Below are positions 42,312-49,998 of a stretch of 64,000 bases of DNA, one piece after another. The stretch's first letter is position 1; each line of letters begins with the position of its first letter. The notes under the pieces are model-generated. The model was not told the origin of the DNA, did no database searches, and saw nothing but the letters and a program-made list of their open reading frames with translations. The position numbers were made by a program, and so were the translations under genes. The stretch comes from Pseudobdellovibrionaceae bacterium (GTDB lineage: Bacteria > Bdellovibrionota > Bdellovibrionia > Bdellovibrionales > UBA1609), in contig CANEZP010000008.1 in assembly GCA_947444305.1 (NCBI GenBank), positions 1-64,000 of the forward strand, read 5' to 3'.

Positions 42312-42502
42312 GGGATTACTCCTCGGAGTCGGATTGAAGAAAAGAAAATATCCCAAGCCGGTCTGCTGCGCAGCGCATGGCGCGTAATGCTCCGACCCAA
42401 GTCCAGGGTTCCATGTTGGAACCATTTGGCCCAACGCTTGCTACACAGTCTTTGTAAGATTCATTGGTGCGGAAGTTAATCCCGCTTACCCGGAGGTATG
42501 TG

Positions 42503-42790
42503 ATGTTGGACCCTAATATCGTTTTTCAAGGGATTGAATGCCCTAAGTTGCGCCAGCAAATGAAAAACCTTGTGGAGGATCTTACGCAGCTCTGCCCCTC
42601 GGACTCTTGCGTAAGTGCTACCTTCAAGCAAATTCCGGATCGGTTCTTAGCTGATATCAAAATCGCTTCCGAATCCGTGTTTATGCAAGCAAGGGATCAG
42701 GCGACCGTAATTACGGACGTGCTTGACCACGTCAAATCAAGCTTGATGGGCCAGATTGAGGACTGGCGAAATCACAGATTTGCGCTTTAG
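42503..42790 (+). CDS. Small hypothetical protein with intrinsic terminator
   Basis: A 95-aa protein from ATG 42503; GGAGG lies seven bases upstream. It is hydrophilic and likely helical, with three Cys (IECPKL, LCPSDSCVS). No domain is recognised. A strong intrinsic terminator follows 24 bp after the stop, so it is a complete single-gene unit. Confidence 0.8.
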   Translation: MLDPNIVFQGIECPKLRQQMKNLVEDLTQLCPSDSCVSATFKQIPDRFLADIKIASESVFMQARDQATVITDVLDHVKSSLMGQIEDWRNHRFAL

Positions 42791-42963
42791 GGTCTAAGTC
42801 CCCGTCCAATGTTAAAAGGCGGCACATAGGTTGTGTCGCCTTTTTTATTTCCGAGCGCGCTCAACATCTCTTTCAAAATATAAGCGGCCTTCGTCATGCG
42901 GGGATCGAATTGGACGTTCGGGGATTTCAAATCGTGTTCCAGAACTTTCTTTTTTTGCGTCAT
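42787..42963 (-). CDS. Possible 58-aa basic protein
   Basis: ATG 42963 has GAGG at a suitable distance. The product (MTQKKKVLEHDLK... ending NIGRGLRP) is basic and soluble. Against it, the convergent gene's terminator hairpin lies inside the frame, and no homologue is recognised. It overlaps the end of the gene at 42503 by four bases. It is possibly genuine but weakly supported. Confidence 0.42.
   Translation of the reverse strand: MTQKKKVLEHDLKSPNVQFDPRMTKAAYILKEMLSALGNKKGDTTYVPPFNIGRGLRP
42814..42846 (+). terminator. Intrinsic terminator
   Basis: GGCGGCACA and TGTGTCGCC (one G-T pair) enclose a five-base loop and are followed by six T. It terminates the gene at 42503-42790. The upstream AAAA gives a weaker mirror-image signal for the other strand. 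Confidence 0.88.
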
Positions 42964-43079
42964 GAAGTACCTCGTGGAGACCGGGCCGTTCCGGATTCCG
43001 TTGGTATTTACAAAACGCGTTCCAGGACCTAGCCTGGTAGCTAACCGCCGTATGAAATTACCTGATGAGAAAACGTTCC

Positions 43080-43101
43080 GAAAAACCCCGGGCACCGGGG
43101 G
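43080..43101 (-). terminator. Intrinsic terminator of nrdJ
   Basis: On the minus strand CCCCGG-TGC-CCGGGG is followed by five T, ten bases after the nrdJ stop codon. Confidence 0.88.
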
Positions 43102-43110
43102 CATTCTGCC

Positions 43111-45231
43111 TTAGCATTCCGCGCAGAGCGGCTGCAACGCCTTGCTTCCGTCGCGGTAAATGGCGACCGCCTTCAAGCCCAAACGCCAGCCCTCCAGGAA
43201 AATATTTTGTACATCTTCGACGGTAGCGGTCGCCGGCAAGTTCACGGTTTTCGAAATGGCGCCGCTCAAGAAAGGTTGGGCCGCGGCCATGATGCGCAAA
43301 TGGCCTTCGACCGAAATCCGTCGCTCGGGTTTGCCGGTGGGCGGAACCGCGCAGTCGAACACGGCTTCGTGTTCCGCCTTCAAGCCCGGTGCGCCGGCGA
43401 CGGTCCCGTGTTGTTCGACATGCTTTACGATTTCGGCGATCGCCGCCGCGTCGTAACCGAGCGTGGTTAAACCTTGGGTGACCGATTGATTCACCAAACG
43501 GAGTTCGCCGCCGCCCGCGAGCGTTTTTCTTTTCACCAAAGCAAAATCCGGTTCGATGCCGAGCGTGTCGCAGTCCATGAGCAAACCGATCGTGCCCGTC
43601 GGCGCGAGCAAAGTTACTTGCGCGTTTCGCAATCCGGTTTTGCCCGCAAGTGTTCGCGCGTGCGCGAACGCCTGTTGTATCCAAGGTGAATCTATTTTCT
43701 TCGCGGCGGCGTTGTGCAGATCTAAAACTTTCAGCGCGGCGGCGCGATTCTCACTCCAGCCTTTGAATGCTCCGTGCTCTTGCGCCATCTCGGCCGAGGC
43801 CATCAGACTTAAACCGTGCATCGCGGCCGTTACTTTCGCGGTGACCGCGGCGCCTTCTTCGCTATCGTACGGGATTCCCATCCGCATCAAGAGTCCTCCG
43901 AGGTTGGCGTAACCTAAACCAAGCGGCCGGAAACGGTGCGAAGTTTCGCAGATCGCCGCCGTTGGGTACGAAGCATAGTCGACGAGAATTTCTTGCGCGA
44001 GCAACATCAACGCGACGGTTTGGCGAAATGCCGGCCAATCGAGATCGTTCGTTTTCGTGTCGAGAAAATTTACCAAGTTGAGCGAAGACAAATTGCACGC
44101 AGAGTTATCGAGGAACATGTACTCACTGCAAGGATTGCTCGAACGGATCGGGCCGCTGACCGGGCACGTGTGCCATTTTTGAATCACGTCGTGATATTGA
44201 ATACCGGGATCGGCACACTCCCACGCCGCACGCGCCATTTCACGAAAGACATCCTTGGCCGGCATATCCTTGATGACTTTGTTGCCTTTGCGCGCACGCA
44301 GTTCCCAACTTCCGCCTTCGGTGGCCTTTTTCAGGAAGTCATCGGTGACGCGCACCGAATTGTTCGAGTTTTGTCCCGAGACCGTGCGGAACGCTTCGCC
44401 GTCCATGCCGCCGCCGTAACCGTTGGCCAACAGCACGCGGGCTTTTCTTTCCTCGAGCATTTTCCAGCGGATGAATTCGAGGATCTCCGGGTGATCGGCG
44501 TCGACGACGACCATCTTCGCCGCACGCCTGGTCGTGCCGCCCGATTTGATGGCGCCCGCGGCTTTGTCAAAGATTTCAAGGTAGCTAATCAGCCCGGTCG
44601 TTTCGCCGCCACCCTCGAGAGTTTCGCCCCGGCCGCGTAAGGTCGAAAAGTTCGTACCCGTTCCCGAGCCATATTTAAATAGTTTAGCTTCGGCTTTGAG
44701 CAGATCGAAGATGCCCAGCAAATCGTCTTTGATATCTTGAATGAAACAAGCGCTCGCCTGCGGTTGCACGAAGGCGTTAGTTTGCAAAACGGCTTTGCCC
44801 GTCTTCACGTCGGCCACGTAATTTTCGCCGGTGCCCATGACTCCGTATTGCGCAAAGATCCCGACGTTAAAGTACACCGGCGAATTGAAAGAGGCTTTTT
44901 GCGTAAGGAGGATGTGGGTGATTTCGTCCTCAAGAATCTGCGCCTCATCTTCGGTCTTCAATAATCCCTGCGCCTGGCCGGCCTGGCGAATGGTGCGCAC
45001 CACGCGGTGAATGAGTTGCTTCACGCTTTGCTCGGCCGGGGCATCCTGGCTGACGCCGCGGCGGCGAAAGTATTTGGTCGCGGCAATCTCAACCGCCGTC
45101 GCCGACCAGTGCGCAGGTGCCTCAACCGGCTTGTCGAACGAATTGACCTGAACCGTGATCCACTTCACCTGATCGTAGGGAGTCTGCCCCTGGCTTGCGT
45201 AACCGGCGGTGAAATGTCTTTTGATCTTCAT
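43111..45231 (-). CDS. nrdJ: Adenosylcobalamin-dependent (class II) ribonucleotide reductase, compact form
   Basis: A 706-aa enzyme reducing ribonucleotides to deoxyribonucleotides with a B12-derived thiyl radical, independent of oxygen. Recognisable stretches are KYGSGTGTNFSTLRGRGE, NPCSEYMFLDNSACNLSSLN (active-site Cys and acidic residue) and LLAPTGTIGLLMDCDTLGIE. Many NrdJ proteins are longer and carry a C-terminal zinc-ribbon-like extension. Here the chain stops after RDGSKALQPLCAEC, leaving a Cys pair that could be the thioredoxin-accessible shuttle. GGGAG upstream supports the start. A terminator follows at once. Confidence 0.94.
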   Translation of the reverse strand: MKIKRHFTAGYASQGQTPYDQVKWITVQVNSFDKPVEAPAHWSATAVEIAATKYFRRRGVSQDAPAEQSVKQLIHRVVRTIRQAGQAQGLLKTEDEAQILEDEITHILLTQKASFNSPVYFNVGIFAQYGVMGTGENYVADVKTGKAVLQTNAFVQPQASACFIQDIKDDLLGIFDLLKAEAKLFKYGSGTGTNFSTLRGRGETLEGGGETTGLISYLEIFDKAAGAIKSGGTTRRAAKMVVVDADHPEILEFIRWKMLEERKARVLLANGYGGGMDGEAFRTVSGQNSNNSVRVTDDFLKKATEGGSWELRARKGNKVIKDMPAKDVFREMARAAWECADPGIQYHDVIQKWHTCPVSGPIRSSNPCSEYMFLDNSACNLSSLNLVNFLDTKTNDLDWPAFRQTVALMLLAQEILVDYASYPTAAICETSHRFRPLGLGYANLGGLLMRMGIPYDSEEGAAVTAKVTAAMHGLSLMASAEMAQEHGAFKGWSENRAAALKVLDLHNAAAKKIDSPWIQQAFAHARTLAGKTGLRNAQVTLLAPTGTIGLLMDCDTLGIEPDFALVKRKTLAGGGELRLVNQSVTQGLTTLGYDAAAIAEIVKHVEQHGTVAGAPGLKAEHEAVFDCAVPPTGKPERRISVEGHLRIMAAAQPFLSGAISKTVNLPATATVEDVQNIFLEGWRLGLKAVAIYRDGSKALQPLCAEC

Positions 45232-45302
45232 GGCGTAATTCTCCCATAATGCTGCGCGAAAGTAATAGCTCTAACCCCGGCGTGAACCTAAATTTGAGTC
45301 AC

Positions 45303-46511
45303 ATGACTCCAAAATCCGTTCCGATGCCCATTTACATGGATCATAACGCCACGACGCCGGTTGATCCACGCGTCTCGCAAGCGATGGCGCCTTTTTTAGC
45401 CGAGCAGTTCGGCAACGCTTCCTCATCCTCACACGCCTTCGGTTGGCAAGCGCAGGCCGCGGTCAAAAAAGCGCGCGAACAAGTTGCGGCCTTGTTGAGT
45501 TGCCGCGCGGCCGACGTGATCTGGACTTCGGGCGCAACCGAAAGCAACAACTTGGCCTTGCTCGGCGTAGTGCGTGCGTTCTGCTCGCCCGCCGTTCGTG
45601 GTGGTGAAAAACCGCACATCATCACGCAAGTGACCGAACACAAAGCCGTGCTCGAAGTGCTCGACGCGGCTCTGGAATGGGGCGCCGAGGTCACCGTCTT
45701 GGGCGTCGACCAAGAAGGGCTCATTTCTCTAGCGGAGCTCGAAAAAGCCTTTCGTCCTTCGACGGTCATGGTCTCGATTATGATGGCGAACAACGAAATC
45801 GGCGCGGTTCAACCCGTGGCCGAGATCGGCGAGATGTGCAATAAGCGCGGCGTGATCTTCCATACCGATGCCGCGCAGAGTGCGTGCAAGTATGCCTTCA
45901 ACTTGCAGAGTTTGAAGATCGACATGCTTTCCCTGTCCGGCCACAAAGTCTACGCGCCGAAGGGCGTGGGCGCATTGATCGTGCGCAAGATTAATCGCGA
46001 ATTTACTCTTAAACCGATTTTATTTGGTGGCGAGCAGGAGCAGCGCTTGCGTCCCGGCACCTTGAACGTTCCCGGAATCGTCGGCTTCGGCGAGGCCTGC
46101 GCCGTCGCCGCGCTCGACATCAAAGAAGAGTGCAAGCGCTTGCACGCTTACCAAAAACAGATTCTCGACGCCGTGGCCGCCTTCCCGCGCGTGAAAATCA
46201 ACGGGCCGTTAAAGAATCGCCTGTGCAACAATCTCAGTTTCTCGTTCCCCGACCTTCCGCCCGACGACTTGGTTTTGGGGTTATCGGGGGTCGCGTATTC
46301 CTCCGGCTCGGCCTGCAATTCGTCCAATCCCCGCCCTTCCCACGTGCTGAAAGCCATGGGTTTGGACGACCAACTCGCCCGCTCGACCCTCCGTTTAGGT
46401 TTGGGCCGGTTCACGACGGACGAGGAAGTTTCGGTCGTTATTGATAAGCTAGTGAAAATGCTCGGGAAAGCTTACGGGGCCAAGGGCACGGCAACGGTTC
46501 AGCCTCTTTAA
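45303..46511 (+). CDS. Cysteine desulfurase (IscS/NifS type)
   Basis: A 402-aa PLP enzyme delivering sulfur from cysteine for Fe-S and thio-cofactor synthesis. It has IYMDHNATTPVDPRV at the N-terminus, the PLP Lys in LSGHKVYAPKGVGAL and the persulfide Cys in SSGSACNSSNPRPSHVL. The start is uncertain: the frame is open from ATG 45249, and ATG 45303 and 45324 are both compatible with family length. No good Shine-Dalgarno sequence is seen. The A-type carrier gene follows 30 bp downstream, though it has its own promoter-like box. Confidence 0.95.
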   Translation: MTPKSVPMPIYMDHNATTPVDPRVSQAMAPFLAEQFGNASSSSHAFGWQAQAAVKKAREQVAALLSCRAADVIWTSGATESNNLALLGVVRAFCSPAVRGGEKPHIITQVTEHKAVLEVLDAALEWGAEVTVLGVDQEGLISLAELEKAFRPSTVMVSIMMANNEIGAVQPVAEIGEMCNKRGVIFHTDAAQSACKYAFNLQSLKIDMLSLSGHKVYAPKGVGALIVRKINREFTLKPILFGGEQEQRLRPGTLNVPGIVGFGEACAVAALDIKEECKRLHAYQKQILDAVAAFPRVKINGPLKNRLCNNLSFSFPDLPPDDLVLGLSGVAYSSGSACNSSNPRPSHVLKAMGLDDQLARSTLRLGLGRFTTDEEVSVVIDKLVKMLGKAYGAKGTATVQPL

Positions 46512-46526
46512 CTTTGGTCGGCGCTA

Positions 46527-46535
46527 TGCTATACC
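46527..46535 (+). promoter_or_regulatory. Extended -10 box of the A-type carrier gene, leaderless configuration
   Basis: TGcTATACC with the hexamer at 46530-46535, then six bases to the ATG at 46542. There is no Shine-Dalgarno sequence. The hexamer and spacing are identical to those before the antiporter gene at 26998. Confidence 0.45.
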
Positions 46536-46541
46536 TTAAAC

Positions 46542-46868
46542 ATGATCCAAGTTTCCGAAACCGCCGCTAAAAGAATCATGGCCCTCAAATCCGAAGACAA
46601 AGCCGCCGACGAGTCGTTTTTGCGCGTCTACGTCAAGCGTGGCGGATGCTCGGGCTTCTCTTACAAAATGGATTTCGATACCGTCTTTAAAGACGGCGAC
46701 AAAGTTTTTGAATCCAACGGCGCGAAAGTTGTCGTCGACGGCCAAAGCCTTTTGTATTTGATCGGCATGACCCTCGATTACGAAGGCGGCCTGAACGGTA
46801 AAGGCTTTATCTTTTCAAACCCGAACGCCAACAAGACTTGCGGTTGCGGCTCTTCCTTCGGCGTCTAG
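46542..46868 (+). CDS. A-type iron-sulfur cluster carrier (IscA/ErpA/SufA)
   Basis: A 108-aa protein of the HesB family. The three Cys ligands are present: RGGCSGFSYKM and the C-terminal TCGCGSSFGV. The family accepts Fe-S clusters and passes them to client enzymes. It directly follows the cysteine desulfurase gene, forming a minimal Fe-S assembly pair without a scaffold gene in the window. Subtype (IscA, ErpA or SufA) cannot be settled by eye. Confidence 0.95.
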   Translation: MIQVSETAAKRIMALKSEDKAADESFLRVYVKRGGCSGFSYKMDFDTVFKDGDKVFESNGAKVVVDGQSLLYLIGMTLDYEGGLNGKGFIFSNPNANKTCGCGSSFGV

Positions 46869-46874
46869 ATTTTT

Positions 46875-47270
46875 CTAACGACCGTAAGATGTGATTAATG
46901 TTTTCTCGTCGAAGGTCGTTGCGTGAATACAGTCGACAATCCGACCACCACTCGATGATTTGCAATCGTAACCGGCCGTCGTCGAAAAATTCACACCCAA
47001 AATATATCCGTCCTCGTTCGTGCGTTGCCCAGTCGTCTGGGCAAGATGGCCCATCAACTTGCGATTGTTGCTAAGAGCAGTATTAATCACCTTCATATGA
47101 TTCTGATTCGCGGCCGCCGCACCTTGCACCCGCTGCGTCCGTAACAATTCGCGATATTCATTCGAGTTATAATACTCCGTCGCCCGCCTCGAGGTCTCAT
47201 CGTAATCCGCGTGACCGATAAGCGGAACCGCGAGCGCAAGCGAAAGAAAAACGAAAAATTTGGTAAACAT
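46875..47270 (-). CDS. Small exported protein of unknown function
   Basis: A 131-aa protein from ATG 47270, preceded by AAGGGG. The signal peptide is about 1-21 (FFVFLSLALAVPLIGHAD). The mature part is helical in its first half (TSRRATEYYNSNEYRELLR) and has two Cys in its second half (YDCKSSSGGRIVDCIH) that could pair. No domain is recognised. It converges with the A-type carrier gene, 6 bp apart. Confidence 0.8.
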   Translation of the reverse strand: MFTKFFVFLSLALAVPLIGHADYDETSRRATEYYNSNEYRELLRTQRVQGAAAANQNHMKVINTALSNNRKLMGHLAQTTGQRTNEDGYILGVNFSTTAGYDCKSSSGGRIVDCIHATTFDEKTLITSYGR

Positions 47271-47351
47271 AAAATCCCCTTTCCGCAGAGGTATAGCGGC
47301 GAAGCGTGGCCAAAGTCCACGCATGCTAACCGGTGGCGCCGCACACCGCAC

Positions 47352-47465
47352 CCGGCGAAGCCGGCTAGAAATCCGGCGTGAAACCGGCTGCGATTCCGGC
47401 GTGAAGCCAGCGGCGATTCCGCGTGAAGTCGGCGGCGACTCCGACGGAAAGCCGGACGGAAGCCG
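47352..47465. repeat. Degenerate ~23-bp tandem repeat
   Basis: About five imperfect units with consensus CCGGCGTGAAGCCGGCGGCG followed by ATT. Examples start at 47352, 47373, 47396, 47419 and 47441. Units 47373-47395 and 47396-47418 are the best preserved. It is non-coding by context. Confidence 0.75.
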
Positions 47466-47489
47466 GATGATGGGGGCGCAACTTCCGAA

Positions 47490-47584
47490 GGCGTCGAAAT
47501 GAACAAATTCGCAGTCTCAGCGAATCTGTTGAAGATGAGATTTCATATATCGTCGAGCGACTCCGATTTGTTCATTTCGACGCT
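47490..47584. repeat. 95-bp inverted-repeat element, copy B
   Basis: The left arm GGCGTCGAAATGAACAAAT (47490-47508) and right arm ending 47583-47584 are reverse complements except for the last base. GAAGG lies seven bases before an ATG in the left arm. The frame MNKFAVSANLLKMRFHISSS... DLFIST continues out of the element to a stop. It is the closest relative of copy C; the flanks on both sides are also alike. Confidence 0.85.
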
Positions 47585-47650
47585 TTTCGCAGATGCGCGT
47601 GCCCGGGGCTAACAATTATTGTGCGCCTCGATCCGTTCTTTATTTAGGTC

Positions 47651-47730
47651 GATGATTAAGATTTTGAAGCGCCGCCACCGGAGCTACCGCCACCGCCACG
47701 CCGTCCCCGACCGGACGGTTGAGGCGCAAC
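47651..47730 (-). pseudogene. Duplicated 3' fragment of the ferredoxin gene
   Basis: Read on the minus strand, this encodes a Gly-rich end (GRGRRGGGGSSGGGASKS, stop). It matches the end of the ferredoxin gene at 47916 (GGGNRGGGAPKS, stop), and the following sequence GATGATTAAG and CGTTCTTTA is also shared. It has no start or ribosome site and appears to be a relic of the segmental duplication. Confidence 0.7.
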
Positions 47731-47737
47731 TTACGAA

Positions 47738-47832
47738 GGCGTCGAAATGAACAAATTCGCGGTTTCTGTGAATCTGGTGAAGATGAGATTTCGTATATTG
47801 TTGAGCGACGTCGATTTGTTCATTTCGACGCC
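47738..47832. repeat. 95-bp inverted-repeat element, copy C
   Basis: The arms 47738-47756 and 47813-47832 are reverse complements. GAAGG lies seven bases before the ATG. The frame reads MNKFAVSVNLVKMRFRILLS... DLFISTPF and continues to a stop beyond the element. It differs from copy B mostly by scattered single bases, several of them silent in this frame. Confidence 0.85.
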
Positions 47833-47915
47833 TTTCGCGAATGCGCGTGCCCGGGGCGCAAAATAACCTGTGCGTCTCGGGCCGTTCTTTAGCCGTTCTT
47901 TATCAACGTCGATGA

Positions 47916-48770
47916 TTAAGATTTCGGAGCGCCGCCGCCGCGATTTCCGCCGCCGGAATTGCCGCCGCCGCCGCCACCGCCACCGCCGCCGCCCGGACTG
48001 CCGCCCGAGTTGCGGCCACGGCCGCCGCGTCGGCGACGTCTTCCGCTGCCGCCCGCGCCACCTTCCGCGTTGCCCGCGGCCGAGTTGCCGCCGGCGGCGC
48101 CGCCGCCCGGATTCGCGCTGTGCGCTTGCGGGTTGGCGTTGCGATTATTGGAATCGCGCCGGCCGCCGCGATTTCCGCCGGCGTTAGGTCCGCCGCCGCC
48201 GTTGCCGCCACCGCTTTTTTCTCCGCCGCGGCCACCGCCGCTGCCTCGAGCGCCGCGATCACGACCTCGGCCGCCGCCTCCGCCGCGCGCTTCGCGCGGG
48301 GCACGTTCGGTCAGGCCCGCTTGCGTGAGCGGAGCCGGTGCATCGGGAATATCATTTTTCAAATTGGCGATGAGATCCGCGCTGTCGGTCAGCATCACGC
48401 CGCCGAGCGAGTGTGATTTTTCGGCCGAGTCTTTGTGTACCTTGGTCAAAAACTTTTTCGTGACGGGCCCTTCGGCCTCTTTGCCGATCTGCTCGGTCGT
48501 GTCGACCGTGATGTCGCCGAAGCAAAGCATCTGGCAACTTAAACGCCGTTGATCAATGAAGTAGCCGGTGCCGATTAACGACAACTCTTTGCGCGAAGGC
48601 GGGTTTACGTTCCAGTCGCCGTCGGTGACGCGCACGCGGCACTCGGCGCAAGAGGGCATCCCGTTGCACGTCGAGCGGATCGGGATTCCTTTTTCGTGGG
48701 CGAGGTCCATGACCGTTTGCCCGGGTTTGATTTCGAATTCGACTTCTTGCGGAGAGAATTTAACTTTCAT
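47916..48770 (-). CDS. [2Fe-2S] ferredoxin with long Gly/Arg/Asn-rich tail
   Basis: A 284-aa protein. Residues 1-95 are an adrenodoxin-type [2Fe-2S] ferredoxin: Cys35-x5-Cys41-x2-Cys44 (STCNGMPSCAECRVRV) and Cys79 (LSCQMLCFG), with the fold start MKVKFSPQEVEFEIKPGQ. From about residue 155 the chain is low-complexity RGG/GGN-type sequence, with an Arg-rich patch (GRRRRRGGRGR) and an 11-Gly run. Typical ferredoxins end near 110, so the tail is unusual. The start follows the tyrS stop by 1 bp, in one operon. Confidence 0.9.
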   Translation of the reverse strand: MKVKFSPQEVEFEIKPGQTVMDLAHEKGIPIRSTCNGMPSCAECRVRVTDGDWNVNPPSRKELSLIGTGYFIDQRRLSCQMLCFGDITVDTTEQIGKEAEGPVTKKFLTKVHKDSAEKSHSLGGVMLTDSADLIANLKNDIPDAPAPLTQAGLTERAPREARGGGGGRGRDRGARGSGGGRGGEKSGGGNGGGGPNAGGNRGGRRDSNNRNANPQAHSANPGGGAAGGNSAAGNAEGGAGGSGRRRRRGGRGRNSGGSPGGGGGGGGGGGNSGGGNRGGGAPKS

Positions 48771-48771
48771 C

Positions 48772-49992
48772 TCAGACCACCTGCACGCGCACGAATTTCT
48801 TCTTGCCCGCTTTCAGAATAAATTTTTCGCCGCTTTTCAAATCGATTTTCAATTGCGGATCGGTCAGTTTTTCGCCGTCGCGTTCGACGGCCTTGCCCTC
48901 GATCAAACGGCGCGCTTCGGAATTGGTCGTGGCGAGGCCTACGTCGACCATGAATTTACAAACGCCTACGCCCAAGCCGGCGGCGACGGATTTTTCGGGG
49001 ATATCGTCGGGTAAACCTTTGTCGACGAAGATGCGGTCAAACTCGGCGACCGCGTTCACGCCCGCGGCCGCGCCGTGGAAGCGTTCGACCAAAATACGGC
49101 CGAGCTCAACTTTTACGGCGCGCGGATGTTTCGCGCCGGATTTGACGTCGGCGCGCAAGGCCGCAAGGTCTTCGACCGTAATGTCGGTGAGCAATTCGTA
49201 GAAACGAAACATGAGCTCGTCGCTCACGCGCATGGATTTACCGAACATGTCGCGTGGTGAATCTTCGACGCCGATGTAGTTGTCGAGCGACTTCGACATT
49301 TTTTGGACGCCGTCGAGGCCCTCTAAAATAGGCGTAGTCAGAATGCACTGCGGTTCTTGACCCGCGCTCTTCTGCAATTCGCGGCCGACGAGCAAATTAA
49401 ATTTTTGGTCGGTGCCGCCGAGTTCGACGTCGGCCTTCAACGCGACCGAATCGTAGCCTTGCACCAAAGGATACAAAAGCTCGTGCATGTGGATGGGCGT
49501 GCCGGCTTTCAAACGTTTGGTGAAATCATCGCGCTCGATCATGCGGGCGACCGTGTACTGCGAGGCCAGCCGGATAAAATCGGCGGGCGTGAACTTCATC
49601 ATCCACTTCGAGTTGTAGGCGACTTCGGTTTTGTCTTTATCTAAGATTTTGAAAACCTGATCGGCGTAGGTCTTGGCATTTTCTTGGATGGCGGCCTCGG
49701 TCAACGGCGGGCGCGCTTCGTTCTTGCCGGTGGGATCCCCGATCATCGCGGTGAAATCGCCGATCAAAAAGATCACGTGGTGTCCCAGCTGCTGGAACTG
49801 CCGCATCTTATTGATCAGGACGGTATGGCCGACGTGAAGGTCGGGCCGGTTCGGATCGAAGCCGGCCTTAATGCGCAAAGGTTTGCCTTCTTTGAAGCTC
49901 TTGCGGAGTTTCGCGAGCAATTCGGCGTCCGAGATAATCTCGGCGGAACCTTTTTTAAGTTGCTTGAGCTGCTCTTCGGGATCGCGGAACAC
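48772..49992 (-). CDS. tyrS: Tyrosyl-tRNA synthetase
   Basis: A 406-aa class I synthetase charging tRNA-Tyr. The HIGH-like motif is in [19 protein letters not shown], and the second motif is [13 protein letters not shown]-terminal S4 RNA-binding domain covers about 340-405 ([19 protein letters not shown]). GTG start at 49992, six bases after the rny stop. The sequence [12 protein letters not shown] and overall length fit the TyrZ-like subgroup. Confidence 0.96.
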   Translation of the reverse strand: MFRDPEEQLKQLKKGSAEIISDAELLAKLRKSFKEGKPLRIKAGFDPNRPDLHVGHTVLINKMRQFQQLGHHVIFLIGDFTAMIGDPTGKNEARPPLTEAAIQENAKTYADQVFKILDKDKTEVAYNSKWMMKFTPADFIRLASQYTVARMIERDDFTKRLKAGTPIHMHELLYPLVQGYDSVALKADVELGGTDQKFNLLVGRELQKSAGQEPQCILTTPILEGLDGVQKMSKSLDNYIGVEDSPRDMFGKSMRVSDELMFRFYELLTDITVEDLAALRADVKSGAKHPRAVKVELGRILVERFHGAAAGVNAVAEFDRIFVDKGLPDDIPEKSVAAGLGVGVCKFMVDVGLATTNSEARRLIEGKAVERDGEKLTDPQLKIDLKSGEKFILKAGKKKFVRVQVV

Positions 49993-49998
49993 GGGGCC

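Larger units (their letters stand above)
47271..47915. other. 645-bp repeat-rich intergenic region
   Basis: No supportable long gene lies here. In order it holds a degenerate 23-bp tandem repeat (47352-47465), inverted-repeat element copy B (47490-47584) and a decayed copy of the ferredoxin gene 3' end (about 47650-47730). Then come element copy C (47738-47832) and a short AT-rich tail. About 250 bp are duplicated side by side. Confidence 0.8.

Noticed and set aside
47352-47465. CRISPR array
   Set aside because: The 23-bp units are directly adjacent and degenerate, with no unique spacers and no cas genes.
47959-48552. Long Pro/Arg-rich frame opposite the ferredoxin tail (a similar one lies opposite the NYN tail, 34210-34548)
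   Set aside because: It is the complement of Gly-rich codons. There is no start context, and the sense frame is clearly the gene.
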